A stretch of DNA of 16,528 bases from NCBI GenBank assembly GCA_010030605.1, contig RHCK01000009.1:1-16528 (forward strand), written 5' to 3'. Below, one piece after another: positions 7,383-14,006 of this stretch. The notes beneath the pieces are model-generated. The model did no database searches, was not told where the DNA came from, and saw only the letters and a program-made list of their open reading frames with translations. The stretch's first letter is position 1. The number at the start of each line of letters is the position of its first letter. The DNA comes from Acidimicrobiia bacterium. GTDB lineage: Bacteria > Actinomycetota > Acidimicrobiia > Acidimicrobiales > Ilumatobacteraceae. Made by a program: the position numbers and the translations under genes.

Positions 7383-7433
7383 GTCCGACCCGCCGACTGG
7401 GGGATCTGCCCGAGGAAGTGGAACGATGGAGTG

Positions 7434-7775
7434 GTGAGAACATTTCGTCGCTTGCTCCTGATCGTTTCGATCGTGTTCTCGCTCGGGGCCAACGTCGCCG
7501 TGGCGACCACCCCGCCCGACACCACGCCCCCCGACTCGATCGTTGGAAACTCCATCACCGACGACACCGTGAACGACTTCATGGATCTCGAGCGTGATGT
7601 CACCACCTGCATCAGTTCCAACCCACTACCCGGTTGCGGTCGAGAGCCCACCAGCCCCGGAGATCGGGGTGGATGGCAACAACTGTTGCTGTTCGCCATC
7701 ATGATCGCCGGCATGGCCGTGATCTTCGTGCGCGTCTATTTCTCGGTGCGATCGCGCGATCGATCGTCGAACTGA
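7434..7775 (+). CDS. Small secreted, C-terminally membrane-anchored protein, unknown function
   Basis: 113 residues from GTG 7434 (GTG 7431 is the adjacent alternative). An N-terminal basic and hydrophobic signal sequence (RTFRRLLLIVSIVFSLG) ends near VAVA. It is followed by a Pro/Thr-rich stretch (TTPPDTTPPD), an acidic middle and two cysteines eight residues apart (residues C-ISSNPLPG-C) that could form a disulfide outside the membrane. A second hydrophobic helix (LLLFAIMIAGMAVIFVRVYF) and a short basic tail (RSRDRSSN) sit at the C-terminus. I do not recognise a family. AACGAT at 7422-7427 lies six bases before GTG 7434, consistent with a leaderless start. Its TGA and the TGA of the convergent EchA6-like gene abut in the palindrome TGATCA. 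Confidence 0.7.
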   Translation: MRTFRRLLLIVSIVFSLGANVAVATTPPDTTPPDSIVGNSITDDTVNDFMDLERDVTTCISSNPLPGCGREPTSPGDRGGWQQLLLFAIMIAGMAVIFVRVYFSVRSRDRSSN

Positions 7776-8522
7776 TCAGCGTCCGTCGAATCGCGGAGGT
7801 CGCTTCTCGAGGAAAGCGGCACGTCCTTCGATGGCATCGTTGCTCCCCCACGCCGCCAAACGTGCCGATTCCACGTCGTTCGAACTGATCGATCCCGTCG
7901 CGCCGACTTCCTCGTCGAACAGTCGTTCCAACGCCATCTTGTGGGCCTTCACCGTCAATGGCGCCAACGCACTCAACTCTTCGGCCCATGCCATGGCGGT
8001 CGCATGATCCCCCACACGATGCACGAAACCGCCCAGCAAGTCGTCGGTTGTCATCGACTCTCCCGTCAACAACATGCGTCTCGCGGAACTCCATCCGGCT
8101 TCACGCCCCAATCGAGCGATGGTCCAGGTATCGACGGCCAAGCCCAACTTGGCTGCTGGCACTCCGAAGCGCGCGTCGGACGATGCCATGCGCACGTCGC
8201 ACGCGGCCGCCAACTGTGACCCGGCCCCGAGTGCCGCACCCTGAATCGACGCCAACGTGATGCAGTCGAGTCGTCCGAATCCGCGCAACACCGACAACAA
8301 CACGTCGGTGAACTCACCGAGTTCGACTCCGCCAAGATCGGCACCGCTGCAAAAGGCCGGTGGCGACCCCGACAACACCACCACTCGCGCACGACCCGAT
8401 GCGGCTTCCGCTTGCGCGGCTTCGATCTCGCGCAAAGTCGCCAAGTCCACCGCATTGCGCTTCTCCGGGCGGTCGATGCGAATGGAACAGATGCTCTCGC
8501 TCCACGTCAGATGAACGGCCAC
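7776..8522 (-). CDS. echA6: EchA6-like crotonase-fold protein, catalytic glutamates missing
   Basis: 248 residues from GTG 8522. The crotonase fold is clear: RIDRPEKRNA (15-24), the oxyanion and CoA motif AFCSGADL (56-63) and GAALGAGSQLAAACD (95-109). The two catalytic glutamates of enoyl-CoA hydratases (E144 and E164 of rat ECH) are replaced by Q103 in GSQLA and A123 in FGVPAA. From memory, the GAGxQLA segment, LAVDTWTI and the C-terminal AWGSNDAIEG...EKRPPRF closely match mycobacterial EchA6, a non-catalytic acyl-CoA binding protein tied to lipid synthesis. So it probably binds acyl-CoA rather than hydrating it, or catalyses something else. I prefer GTG 8522 because TACGGT precedes it by six bases and the length then matches EchA6; a longer start at GTG 8591 adds 23 residues. 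Confidence 0.9.
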   Translation of the reverse strand: MAVHLTWSESICSIRIDRPEKRNAVDLATLREIEAAQAEAASGRARVVVLSGSPPAFCSGADLGGVELGEFTDVLLSVLRGFGRLDCITLASIQGAALGAGSQLAAACDVRMASSDARFGVPAAKLGLAVDTWTIARLGREAGWSSARRMLLTGESMTTDDLLGGFVHRVGDHATAMAWAEELSALAPLTVKAHKMALERLFDEEVGATGSISSNDVESARLAAWGSNDAIEGRAAFLEKRPPRFDGR

Positions 8523-8528
8523 GAACGA

Positions 8529-8534
8529 ACCGTA
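8529..8534 (-). promoter_or_regulatory. Candidate -10 box (TACGGT) for the EchA6-like gene
   Basis: The minus strand reads TACGGT, six bases, then GTG 8522-8520. If correct, transcription starts at or next to this GTG and the upstream GTG at 8591 is not on the mRNA. Confidence 0.4.
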
Positions 8535-8581
8535 ATCGTCCGGATTGGCGTGACTCGTGCTCCATGCACCATTGTTCGAGT

Positions 8582-8591
8582 GTGAATTCAC
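8582..8591. repeat. 10-bp palindrome GTGAATTCAC carrying a possible start codon on each strand
   Basis: The palindrome begins with GTG on both strands, and both open frames continue as Met-Asn-Ser: rightward into the small two-helix membrane protein, leftward into the longest frame of the EchA6-like gene. The rightward start is the better supported one. Confidence 0.6.
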
Positions 8592-8845
8592 CGTCCAACG
8601 ATCCCGTCCGCGAGCGACGCGCCCGAATCGCTCGGTGGACGTTGATCGCCAACCGTGTCGGCTACTTGTTGTTCGGATTGGCCATTGCCCTGTTCGTCAT
8701 GGCTTTCGCTTTCGGGTTCAAGGGTCCGATCGTCACCGCAATCACCGTTTCGATGGTCCTGGGTTCCATCTTGCTGGCGCCGGCCATCGTGCTCGGTTAC
8801 GCGGTGAAGGCCGCCGAAAAGGACGACACCGCCCGCGGTCTGTGA
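8582..8845 (+). CDS. Small two-helix membrane protein, unknown function
   Basis: 87 residues from GTG 8582; ATG 8564 would add six residues. A basic N-terminus (RERRARIARW) precedes two hydrophobic helices, VGYLLFGLAIALFVMAFAFG and, after a short loop, ITVSMVLGSILLAPAIVLG, ending in a charged tail (AAEKDDTARGL). The positive-inside rule suggests both ends face the cytoplasm. CATTGT at 8570-8575 lies six bases before the GTG, which favours this start as leaderless. I do not recognise a named family, although similar short RVGYLLF proteins seem common in high-GC Actinobacteria. It is followed by an inverted repeat and the TetR gene on the same strand. Confidence 0.72.
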   Translation: MNSPSNDPVRERRARIARWTLIANRVGYLLFGLAIALFVMAFAFGFKGPIVTAITVSMVLGSILLAPAIVLGYAVKAAEKDDTARGL

Positions 8846-8876
8846 TCGCCTCCACCACCGAACAATCGAGGCGATC
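8844..8876. promoter_or_regulatory. 9-bp inverted repeat between the membrane-protein gene and the TetR gene
   Basis: GATCGCCTC (8844-8852) and GAGGCGATC (8868-8876) are exact reverse complements separated by 15 bases. The left arm starts inside the TGA of the upstream gene; the right arm ends seven bases before the presumed -10 box (TACCGT, 8883-8888) of the TetR gene. It could be a U-less terminator hairpin or the regulator's own operator. Confidence 0.5.
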
Positions 8877-8896
8877 GGCGAGTACCGTGGAGCCTG

Positions 8897-9484
8897 ATGT
8901 CAATGAGGTTGCCGGCCGCCGAACGACGTGAGCAATTGCTCTCCGTTGCGATGGATGTGTTCGCTCGTGAGGGGTACCACCAAACATCCATGAACGACGT
9001 GGCCGAGGCCGCGGGCATCACCAAGCCCGTGCTCTACCAACACTTTTCCTCGAAGCGAGAGTTGTATCTGGCCCTCATCGAAGAGGCTGGCGCGCGCCTT
9101 CTCACCGCGATCACCGATCCGCGAATCGCCGCCACCGAGGGACGCAAGCGCACCGAGCTCGGCTTCATCGCGTATTTCCAATGGGTGCATGACGACAACG
9201 ACGCGTTCCAATTGCTGTTCGGTGGCGGCTCGCGTCGCGATCCCGAATTCAGCGAGGCCGCCGGAAAGTTCACGTCGATGATCGCCGATGTGATCGAGCC
9301 GTTGATCACCGCCGACATCGACGCCGAACATCGTCGCACGCTGGCCCACGCGATCGTCGGACTGTCCGAAGGCGTGTCGCGACGACTCTTGCGACTCGGC
9401 GGCGAGTTCGATCCCGAACTCATCGCCCGTCAGGTTGGCGATCTCGCCTGGGCCGGATTGAGAGCGGCACAGCGCTCGCGCTGA
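8897..9484 (+). CDS. TetR/AcrR-family transcriptional regulator
   Basis: 195 residues. The N-terminal DNA-binding domain is typical: AERREQLLSVAMDVFAREG (8-26), then the helix-turn-helix with TSMNDVAEAAGITKPVLYQHF and the SKRELYLALI segment. The remaining all-helical part would form the ligand and dimer domain; the FQWVHDDNDAFQLLF stretch is like that of several actinobacterial lipid-responsive members, but the ligand cannot be named. ATG 8897 has GGAG four bases upstream; ATG 8903 is an alternative. TACCGT (8883-8888) is a likely -10 box eight bases before the ATG, so the leader is absent or very short. The inverted repeat at 8844-8876 may be its autoregulatory site. The last codons lie in the first unit of a 21-bp tandem repeat. 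Confidence 0.93.
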   Translation: MSMRLPAAERREQLLSVAMDVFAREGYHQTSMNDVAEAAGITKPVLYQHFSSKRELYLALIEEAGARLLTAITDPRIAATEGRKRTELGFIAYFQWVHDDNDAFQLLFGGGSRRDPEFSEAAGKFTSMIADVIEPLITADIDAEHRRTLAHAIVGLSEGVSRRLLRLGGEFDPELIARQVGDLAWAGLRAAQRSR

Positions 9485-9546
9485 ATCGTTACGTGCTCGC
9501 GCTGAATCGTTACGTGCTCGCGCTGAATCGTTACGTGCTCGCGCTG
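9474..9546. repeat. 21-bp direct tandem repeat, three perfect copies plus a partial fourth
   Basis: Identical 21-bp units lie at 9474-9494, 9495-9515 and 9516-9536; each starts gctcgcgctgaatcg and ends ttacgt. A fourth copy matches for its first ten bases (9537-9546) and then decays. The first unit contains the last codons and TGA of the TetR gene, and since 21 is a multiple of three, each later unit repeats the Arg-Ser-Arg-stop coding end in the same frame. Each unit also contains cgttacg, a short inverted motif. The block fills the gap to the convergent methyltransferase gene. Confidence 0.9.
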
Positions 9547-9551
9547 CTGCG

Positions 9552-10190
9552 TCACCCGTCGATGCGTTGGAGAACGCGCAGGCTTCCGGTGGCCGACACC
9601 TCACGGAAACGACCCGACGCGATGGCCGGAAGATAAATCTGCTCGTACGGCGGGCGACCACCGTCAGCCGGATTCGGAAAAACGTCATGGATCGCCAACG
9701 TCCCTCCCGGCGCCACGTGCGGAGTCCACAACTCGTAATCCAGTCGCGCCGGTTCCACGCCGTGTCCACCGTCGATGAAAAGAAACGACAGTGGCGTCGT
9801 CCACGGTCGTGCCACCGTGGGTGACTGACCAACGACCGCGATCACGTGGTCCTCCAGCCCGGCATCGTGAACCGCACGACGAAAGAACGGCAGCGTGTCC
9901 ATCTTGCCCACGTTCGGATCGACGAGCGTCGGGTCGTGCCATTCCCAGCCCGGTTGATTCTCCTCGGACCCACGATGATGATCCACGGCGAACAACACCG
10001 TGCCCGACAAACGAGCGGCCTCACCCAACCAAATCGTGGAACGACCGCAATACGAACCAACCTCGAGAAAAGGTCGATTCGGAACCACGCGCGCGGCGGC
10101 CAGTGCCGCCTCGTGCAATGCGTCGCCCTCGTCGGGGGGCATGAACCCGACGGCGGCCAGGGCGGCCTCGCGCAGCCGCCCCGAGATCAC
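9552..10190 (-). CDS. Class I SAM-dependent methyltransferase (Methyltransf_24-like)
   Basis: 212 residues from GTG 10190. The SAM-binding motif is FLEVGSYCGRSTIWLGEAA (41-59), followed by FAVDHH (67-72), and a FIDGGHGVEPARLDYELW segment (138-155) and PGGTLAIHDVF (161-171), the layout of the Methyltransf_24 group. The histidine and acidic residues of that segment may bind a metal, as in O-methyltransferases. The substrate is unknown. The start GTG overlaps the stop of the nitroreductase (GTGA, 10190-10187), so it is translated by coupling and the two proteins probably share a pathway or regulation. An upstream extension of the frame into the nitroreductase gene is a spurious out-of-frame reading. 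It converges with the TetR gene across the tandem repeat. Confidence 0.87.
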   Translation of the reverse strand: MISGRLREAALAAVGFMPPDEGDALHEAALAAARVVPNRPFLEVGSYCGRSTIWLGEAARLSGTVLFAVDHHRGSEENQPGWEWHDPTLVDPNVGKMDTLPFFRRAVHDAGLEDHVIAVVGQSPTVARPWTTPLSFLFIDGGHGVEPARLDYELWTPHVAPGGTLAIHDVFPNPADGGRPPYEQIYLPAIASGRFREVSATGSLRVLQRIDG

Positions 10191-10852
10191 CAGGTGTCCC
10201 AGTGAATGATGGTGTCGGGCGCCGGACGAGCGGCGGCCTTGAAGTCGGTTCCCTTCGTGTACGCCAACGGCGACAGACAGACCTGCTGCACGGTGTCGAA
10301 CGGGATGCCGAGAATGTCGGCGACGCGCTGTTCCTGCATCAGGTGAACGGTGGTCCATGCGGTGCCCAGCCCACGCGCGCGTGCACCCAACATGAAACTC
10401 CACATCGCCGGAAGAATGTTCGCCATCACCGACGACACCATCATGCCGAGACCGCCGGTGGCATCGGTGCGTCCACCGACGCTGCACGGGATCACCAACA
10501 CCGGAGCATCGCCCATGTGATCGGCCAAATAGTCCGCCGAATCCGCCGAACGCTGCTGTTGCTGGTTCATCTTCTCGTCGCCCTTGTCGATGGTACGGAT
10601 GTACACGCCGTCCATCTGCTGGTAGATCGAAAAGCATTCGCGGTAGACCTCGCCGATGGCCTTGCGCTTGGCCGCGTCCTTCACCACGACGAATTGCATG
10701 GTCATGCTGTTCGATCCGGACGGCGACTGCATGGCCAACGAGACGCACTCACGGACGAGTTCGTCCGGGACCGGCTTGTCGAAGTCGAGACGCTTGCGGA
10801 CTGCCCGCGTCGTGGAGAGGAGTTCATCGGGGTTCAAGGGAAGTAGTGCCAC
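10187..10852 (-). CDS. Nitroreductase family FMN-dependent oxidoreductase
   Basis: 221 residues from GTG 10852. Nitroreductase-fold features are TTRAVRKRLDF (14-24) for phosphate contacts of FMN, QSPSGSNSMTMQFVVV (42-57), and the C-terminal GLGTAWTT segment near the flavin. These enzymes reduce nitroaromatics, quinones or enones with NAD(P)H; the physiological substrate is not apparent. The insert with a glutamine run (MNQQQQRSAD) is a little unusual. TAGGGT (10865-10860) lies seven bases before the GTG, pointing to a leaderless mRNA, and an inverted repeat overlaps this box. It diverges from the tesB operon over 63 bp and is coupled to the downstream methyltransferase. The same frame runs open far upstream, through tesB on the other strand, but that part has no family similarity. 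Confidence 0.92.
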   Translation of the reverse strand: MALLPLNPDELLSTTRAVRKRLDFDKPVPDELVRECVSLAMQSPSGSNSMTMQFVVVKDAAKRKAIGEVYRECFSIYQQMDGVYIRTIDKGDEKMNQQQQRSADSADYLADHMGDAPVLVIPCSVGGRTDATGGLGMMVSSVMANILPAMWSFMLGARARGLGTAWTTVHLMQEQRVADILGIPFDTVQQVCLSPLAYTKGTDFKAAARPAPDTIIHWDTW

Positions 10853-10872
10853 GGGGCGAACCCTACCGCCCC
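10853..10872. promoter_or_regulatory. Inverted repeat over the nitroreductase promoter, candidate operator
   Basis: GGGGCG (10853-10858) and CGCCCC (10867-10872) are exact inverted arms with an 8-bp spacer. They enclose the presumed -10 box TAGGGT (minus strand 10865-10860), seven bases before the GTG start. A dimeric repressor bound here would block the promoter; since the mRNA seems leaderless it cannot act as an RNA hairpin. Confidence 0.35.
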
Positions 10873-10915
10873 TCATGGAGGCGCATCCCAGCCGAGTTCG
10901 TGCCAAGATGAGGTC

Positions 10916-11797
10916 ATGGCTTCCCCCGCCCCCGGTGACTCGGATTTCGATGCCCTCGACGACCTGATCTCCTTGCTCGATCTGGAACCCATCGAGGTCA
11001 ACATCTTCCGCGGTCGCTCCCCTCAGGAAAACCGTCAACGGGTGTTCGGCGGTCAGGTGGCCGGTCAGGCTCTGGTCGCCGCGTCGCGCACCGTCGACGA
11101 CCGCGACCGGCGAGTTCATTCGCTCCACGCCTACTTCCTGCGACCCGGGGACCCGACCGCCCCCATCCTCTACGACGTCGACCGAATCCGTGACGGCAAG
11201 AGTTTCACCACCCGTCGCGTGGTCGCCATCCAACACGGGCAGGCCATCTTCAACTTGCAGGCCAGCTTCCATGCTCCGGAGGAAGGCTTGTCGCATCAAG
11301 TCGACATGCCCGACGTGCCCGCCGCCGAAACGTTGCCCGACTTCAAGACGCGCATGGCACCGCACAAGCACCTCCTCGGCGAGTGGTACGAGAGGCCCCG
11401 ACCCATCGACATTCGTTACGTGCACGGCGATCCCATGTCGCGTTCGCGCGTGCCAACCATGAACCAATCCGTGTGGCTCCGTGCCGATGGTCGTCTGCCC
11501 GACGATCCCACGTTGCACGCCTGCATCGTCACCTACGCGAGCGACATGACGTTGCTCGACACCACGGTTCTTCCGCACGGGCTGAACTGGTCCGACAGCG
11601 GATTGCAGATGGCCAGCCTTGACCATGCGATGTGGTTCCATCGACCGTTCCGTGCCGACGAATGGTTGCTGTACGACCAGATGACTCCCAGTACGTCGAG
11701 CGCGCGGGGCCTCGCCACCGGTTCCATCTTCACGCACGACGGACGTCTGGCGATCACGGTCGTTCAGGAAGGCCTCATCCGACGCGAGCGCTCATGA
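10916..11797 (+). CDS. tesB: Acyl-CoA thioesterase II (TesB)
   Basis: 293 residues, normal for the double-hotdog TesB family. The first hotdog begins FRGRSPQENRQRVFGGQVAGQALVAA (31-56), and HSLHAYFLRPGD (68-79) is family-typical. In the second, D210 in YASDMTLL and Q284 in VVQEGLIR match the catalytic Asp204 and Gln278 of E. coli TesB at exactly the same spacing; the third residue, Thr228 there, is S234 here. It hydrolyses medium- and long-chain acyl-CoA to free acid and CoA. ATG 10916 is preceded by CAAGAT (10904-10909) with a six-base gap, so the mRNA may be leaderless. The stop overlaps the ATG of the sugar dehydrogenase gene. Confidence 0.97.
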   Translation: MASPAPGDSDFDALDDLISLLDLEPIEVNIFRGRSPQENRQRVFGGQVAGQALVAASRTVDDRDRRVHSLHAYFLRPGDPTAPILYDVDRIRDGKSFTTRRVVAIQHGQAIFNLQASFHAPEEGLSHQVDMPDVPAAETLPDFKTRMAPHKHLLGEWYERPRPIDIRYVHGDPMSRSRVPTMNQSVWLRADGRLPDDPTLHACIVTYASDMTLLDTTVLPHGLNWSDSGLQMASLDHAMWFHRPFRADEWLLYDQMTPSTSSARGLATGSIFTHDGRLAITVVQEGLIRRERS

Positions 11798-12978
11798 GGA
11801 AGCGGTGGTTGCCGTTCCTCGCCGCGCTGTTCATCGCGGCATGTGGTGGCGACGCAAGAACGAACACATCGCCGTCGATCGGTGATGTGCCCTCCACCGG
11901 ATCGACGTCGACCGAGCCAGCGAACGTTTCCGGGACCGATCCCGTGACGGAGAACCCTTCTTTTCCGGCCACTCTCGGTGCTCCCATCGAGGGATGGACC
12001 GAACCGGTCGACTTAGCGATTCGATACGCGGCCGGCGCCGCACCTCTCGAATATCTCGTCGAGCGGACCGGAGTGATCTCCGTTCTCGACGGCGATGGGA
12101 ATCGCGCGAACACGGCGCTCGACATCTCGGATCTCACCATGGCCGACGGCGAGCGGGGTTTGCTCGGCCTGGCGTTTTCCTTCGATGGATCTCGCGCTTT
12201 CGTGAACTACACCGACCTCGACGGCAACACGAACATCGATCAGTACTACCTGAACTCCGATGGCACGTTCGACCCAACGTCACGCACCCGCCTCTACTTC
12301 CTCCCCCAGCCGTACCCGAATCACAATGGCGGTGAAATCGTGTGGGCCGACGGCGATCTCTACATCTTCACCGGCGACGGTGGTTCGGCCGGCGATCCGG
12401 ACAGAGTCGCGTTGAACCCACGGAGTCCGTTGGGCAAAGTCGTTCGACTCCGCGAAGTCGATGGGCTTTGGAACACCGGCGATGTGATCGCCATCGGACT
12501 TCGCAATCCGTGGCGCGTCTTCCTCGATCCGCTCACTGACATCTTCTGGATCGCCGATGTCGGTCAGAACGAGATCGAGGAGATCAACATGGTCGCCCGC
12601 GAGGCGATCGAGGGAGCGAGTTTCGGCTGGAGTTATCTCGAAGCCGGACAAGTGTTCAACAGTGATCAGGCCGACGCCCACGCTTTGTACACGTCGGTCG
12701 AGCCGATACTCGAATACCAGCACTCCGACGGTCGGTGTTCGATTTCCGGCGGAGCCGTGTATCGCGGTGAGAGCATCGCCGCGGTCGGCACGTGGTTCGT
12801 CTACGCGGATTGGTGCAGCGGTGAGGTGTTGGCCACCTGCTTCGAGGACTCCGGCGATCAATGTGGCTCGATGGCCATCGGCAATGTGCCGCACCCCGTT
12901 GGCGTGGTGGCTGATGCCGGTGGCGAACTGTGGGTGCTGTCGCAGGACGGTCTCGTCGTGCCGATCACGGCCAGCTGA
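11794..12978 (+). CDS. PQQ-dependent sugar dehydrogenase-like lipoprotein (GSDH family)
   Basis: 394 residues from ATG 11794, which overlaps the tesB stop (ATGA). The N-terminus is a lipoprotein signal: KRWLPFLAALFIAAC with the lipidated cysteine at residue 17, followed by a Ser/Thr-rich linker, so it is anchored outside the cell membrane. The beta-propeller shows GSDH signatures (PF07995): RGLLGLAFS, NHNGGEIVWADGDLYIFTGD with the conserved His, NPRSPLGKVVRL, AIGLRNPWRVFLDP and WIADVGQNEIEEIN. Related enzymes oxidise aldose sugars with PQQ. Four Cys in the last third (in GRCSIS, DWCSG, ATCFE and DQCGS) could form two disulfides. Whether it binds PQQ here is unproven, and no pqq biosynthesis gene is in the window. 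The coupling to tesB is odd functionally. It converges with mreB after 23 bp, with no clear terminator. Confidence 0.9.
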   Translation: MRKRWLPFLAALFIAACGGDARTNTSPSIGDVPSTGSTSTEPANVSGTDPVTENPSFPATLGAPIEGWTEPVDLAIRYAAGAAPLEYLVERTGVISVLDGDGNRANTALDISDLTMADGERGLLGLAFSFDGSRAFVNYTDLDGNTNIDQYYLNSDGTFDPTSRTRLYFLPQPYPNHNGGEIVWADGDLYIFTGDGGSAGDPDRVALNPRSPLGKVVRLREVDGLWNTGDVIAIGLRNPWRVFLDPLTDIFWIADVGQNEIEEINMVAREAIEGASFGWSYLEAGQVFNSDQADAHALYTSVEPILEYQHSDGRCSISGGAVYRGESIAAVGTWFVYADWCSGEVLATCFEDSGDQCGSMAIGNVPHPVGVVADAGGELWVLSQDGLVVPITAS

Positions 12979-13001
12979 TCACGACGAGAACCAACCCGCT
13001 C

Positions 13002-14006
13002 TCAGCGTCGCTGACCCATGAACATGCGCTTGAGAGCGTCGTAGTTCTCGATGCAATGACCGGCGCCGAGCACCACCGCCTCGAGTGGCATGTTCGACAT
13101 CAACACCGGAACCTGGGTCTCGCGCTGAATGCGATCGGCCAAACCGCGGAGCAATCCGCCGCCGCCCACCAAGTACATGCCCCGAACGAGGAAATCCTGG
13201 GCCAATTCGGCGGGTGCTTTCGCCAGACAACGAACCACAGATTGCACGATCTGCGTCACCACGTCGTCGATGGCGTACCGAATCTCTTCGGGGGTGAGAA
13301 CGACCGTCTTGGGTAGACCCAACATGAGGTCGCGTCCGCTGACCTCGGCCTCCACTTCGTCGGCAGTGGGAGCCGCCGAACCGATGGCCACCTTGATCTC
13401 CTCGGCGGTGCGCTCGCCGATGGCGATGCCATGTTCGCGGCGCACGTAGTTCTGAATCGCCGCGTCGATGTCGAAGCTGCCCACTCGCACCGCTTCCAAC
13501 GCCACGATGCCACCGAGGCTGATGACGGCGGTCTCGCTCGTGCCACCTCCGATGTCGATCACCATGTTCCCCACGGGCTCGTCGATGGGAAGTTGGGCAC
13601 CGATCGCGGCCGCCATCGGTTGTTCGATCAATTGGGCATCGGCGGCACCGGCGCGACGAGCCGCGTCGGTGACGGCGCGACGTTCGACCTCGGTGATCGC
13701 CGAGGGTACGCAGATGACCACCTTTGGTCGCGTGAATCGGCTGACACCAACGCGTTGCAACAACAAGCGAATCATGCGCTCGGTCACGTCGAAGTCGGTG
13801 ATCGCGCCACCCCGAAGAGGTCGAACCGCCACGATGTAGCCCGGCGTTCGGCCGATCATGTGCCACGCCTCGTGGCCCGTGGCCAGAACCTCGCCCGTCT
13901 GTCGGTTCAGCGCGATGACCGACGGCTCGTTCAACACGATGCCGCGCCCCTTCATGTACACAAGGGTGTTGGCCGTACCGAGGTCGATCGCAAGGTCACG
14001 CGCCAT
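13002..14006 (-). CDS. mreB: Rod shape-determining protein MreB
   Basis: 334 residues from ATG 14006, slightly short of the usual 335-347. Actin-fold nucleotide-binding motifs are present: phosphate 1 DLGTANTLVYMKGRGIVLNE (8-27), connect and catalytic region IEQPMAAAIG (127-136), phosphate 2 VIDIGGGTSETAVISLGG (149-166), GERTAEEIKVAIGSA (198-212) and the adenosine motif LVGGGGLLRGLADRI. It polymerises with ATP under the membrane and directs wall synthesis. GGAGG at 14017-14013 lies six bases before ATG 14006, which decides this start over an upstream in-frame codon at 14039. No mreC, mreD, rodA or pbp2 is adjacent; it is instead the last gene of a moaE-small membrane protein-mreB operon. Confidence 0.96.
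   Translation of the reverse strand: MARDLAIDLGTANTLVYMKGRGIVLNEPSVIALNRQTGEVLATGHEAWHMIGRTPGYIVAVRPLRGGAITDFDVTERMIRLLLQRVGVSRFTRPKVVICVPSAITEVERRAVTDAARRAGAADAQLIEQPMAAAIGAQLPIDEPVGNMVIDIGGGTSETAVISLGGIVALEAVRVGSFDIDAAIQNYVRREHGIAIGERTAEEIKVAIGSAAPTADEVEAEVSGRDLMLGLPKTVVLTPEEIRYAIDDVVTQIVQSVVRCLAKAPAELAQDFLVRGMYLVGGGGLLRGLADRIQRETQVPVLMSNMPLEAVVLGAGHCIENYDALKRMFMGQRR

Noticed and set aside
7746..7778. Cluster of GATC/CGATCG sites
   Set aside because: Explained by Arg/Ser/Asp codons at the end of the small-protein gene; CGATCG is frequent throughout this high-GC sequence.
9474..9546. Possible CRISPR array
   Set aside because: The units are directly adjacent with no unique spacers, and no cas gene is present.
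8900..9832. Minus-strand open frame covering the TetR gene and tandem repeat
   Set aside because: The 21-bp repeat makes an in-frame repeated peptide here, but the frame has no domain and lies opposite TetR and out of frame with the methyltransferase.
10853..11737. N-terminal extension of the nitroreductase frame through tesB
   Set aside because: The frame happens to stay open, but the extension lies opposite tesB, lacks any domain, and a good start with a -10 box exists at 10852.
12280..12894. Minus-strand open frame opposite the sugar dehydrogenase
   Set aside because: Antisense shadow without motifs.
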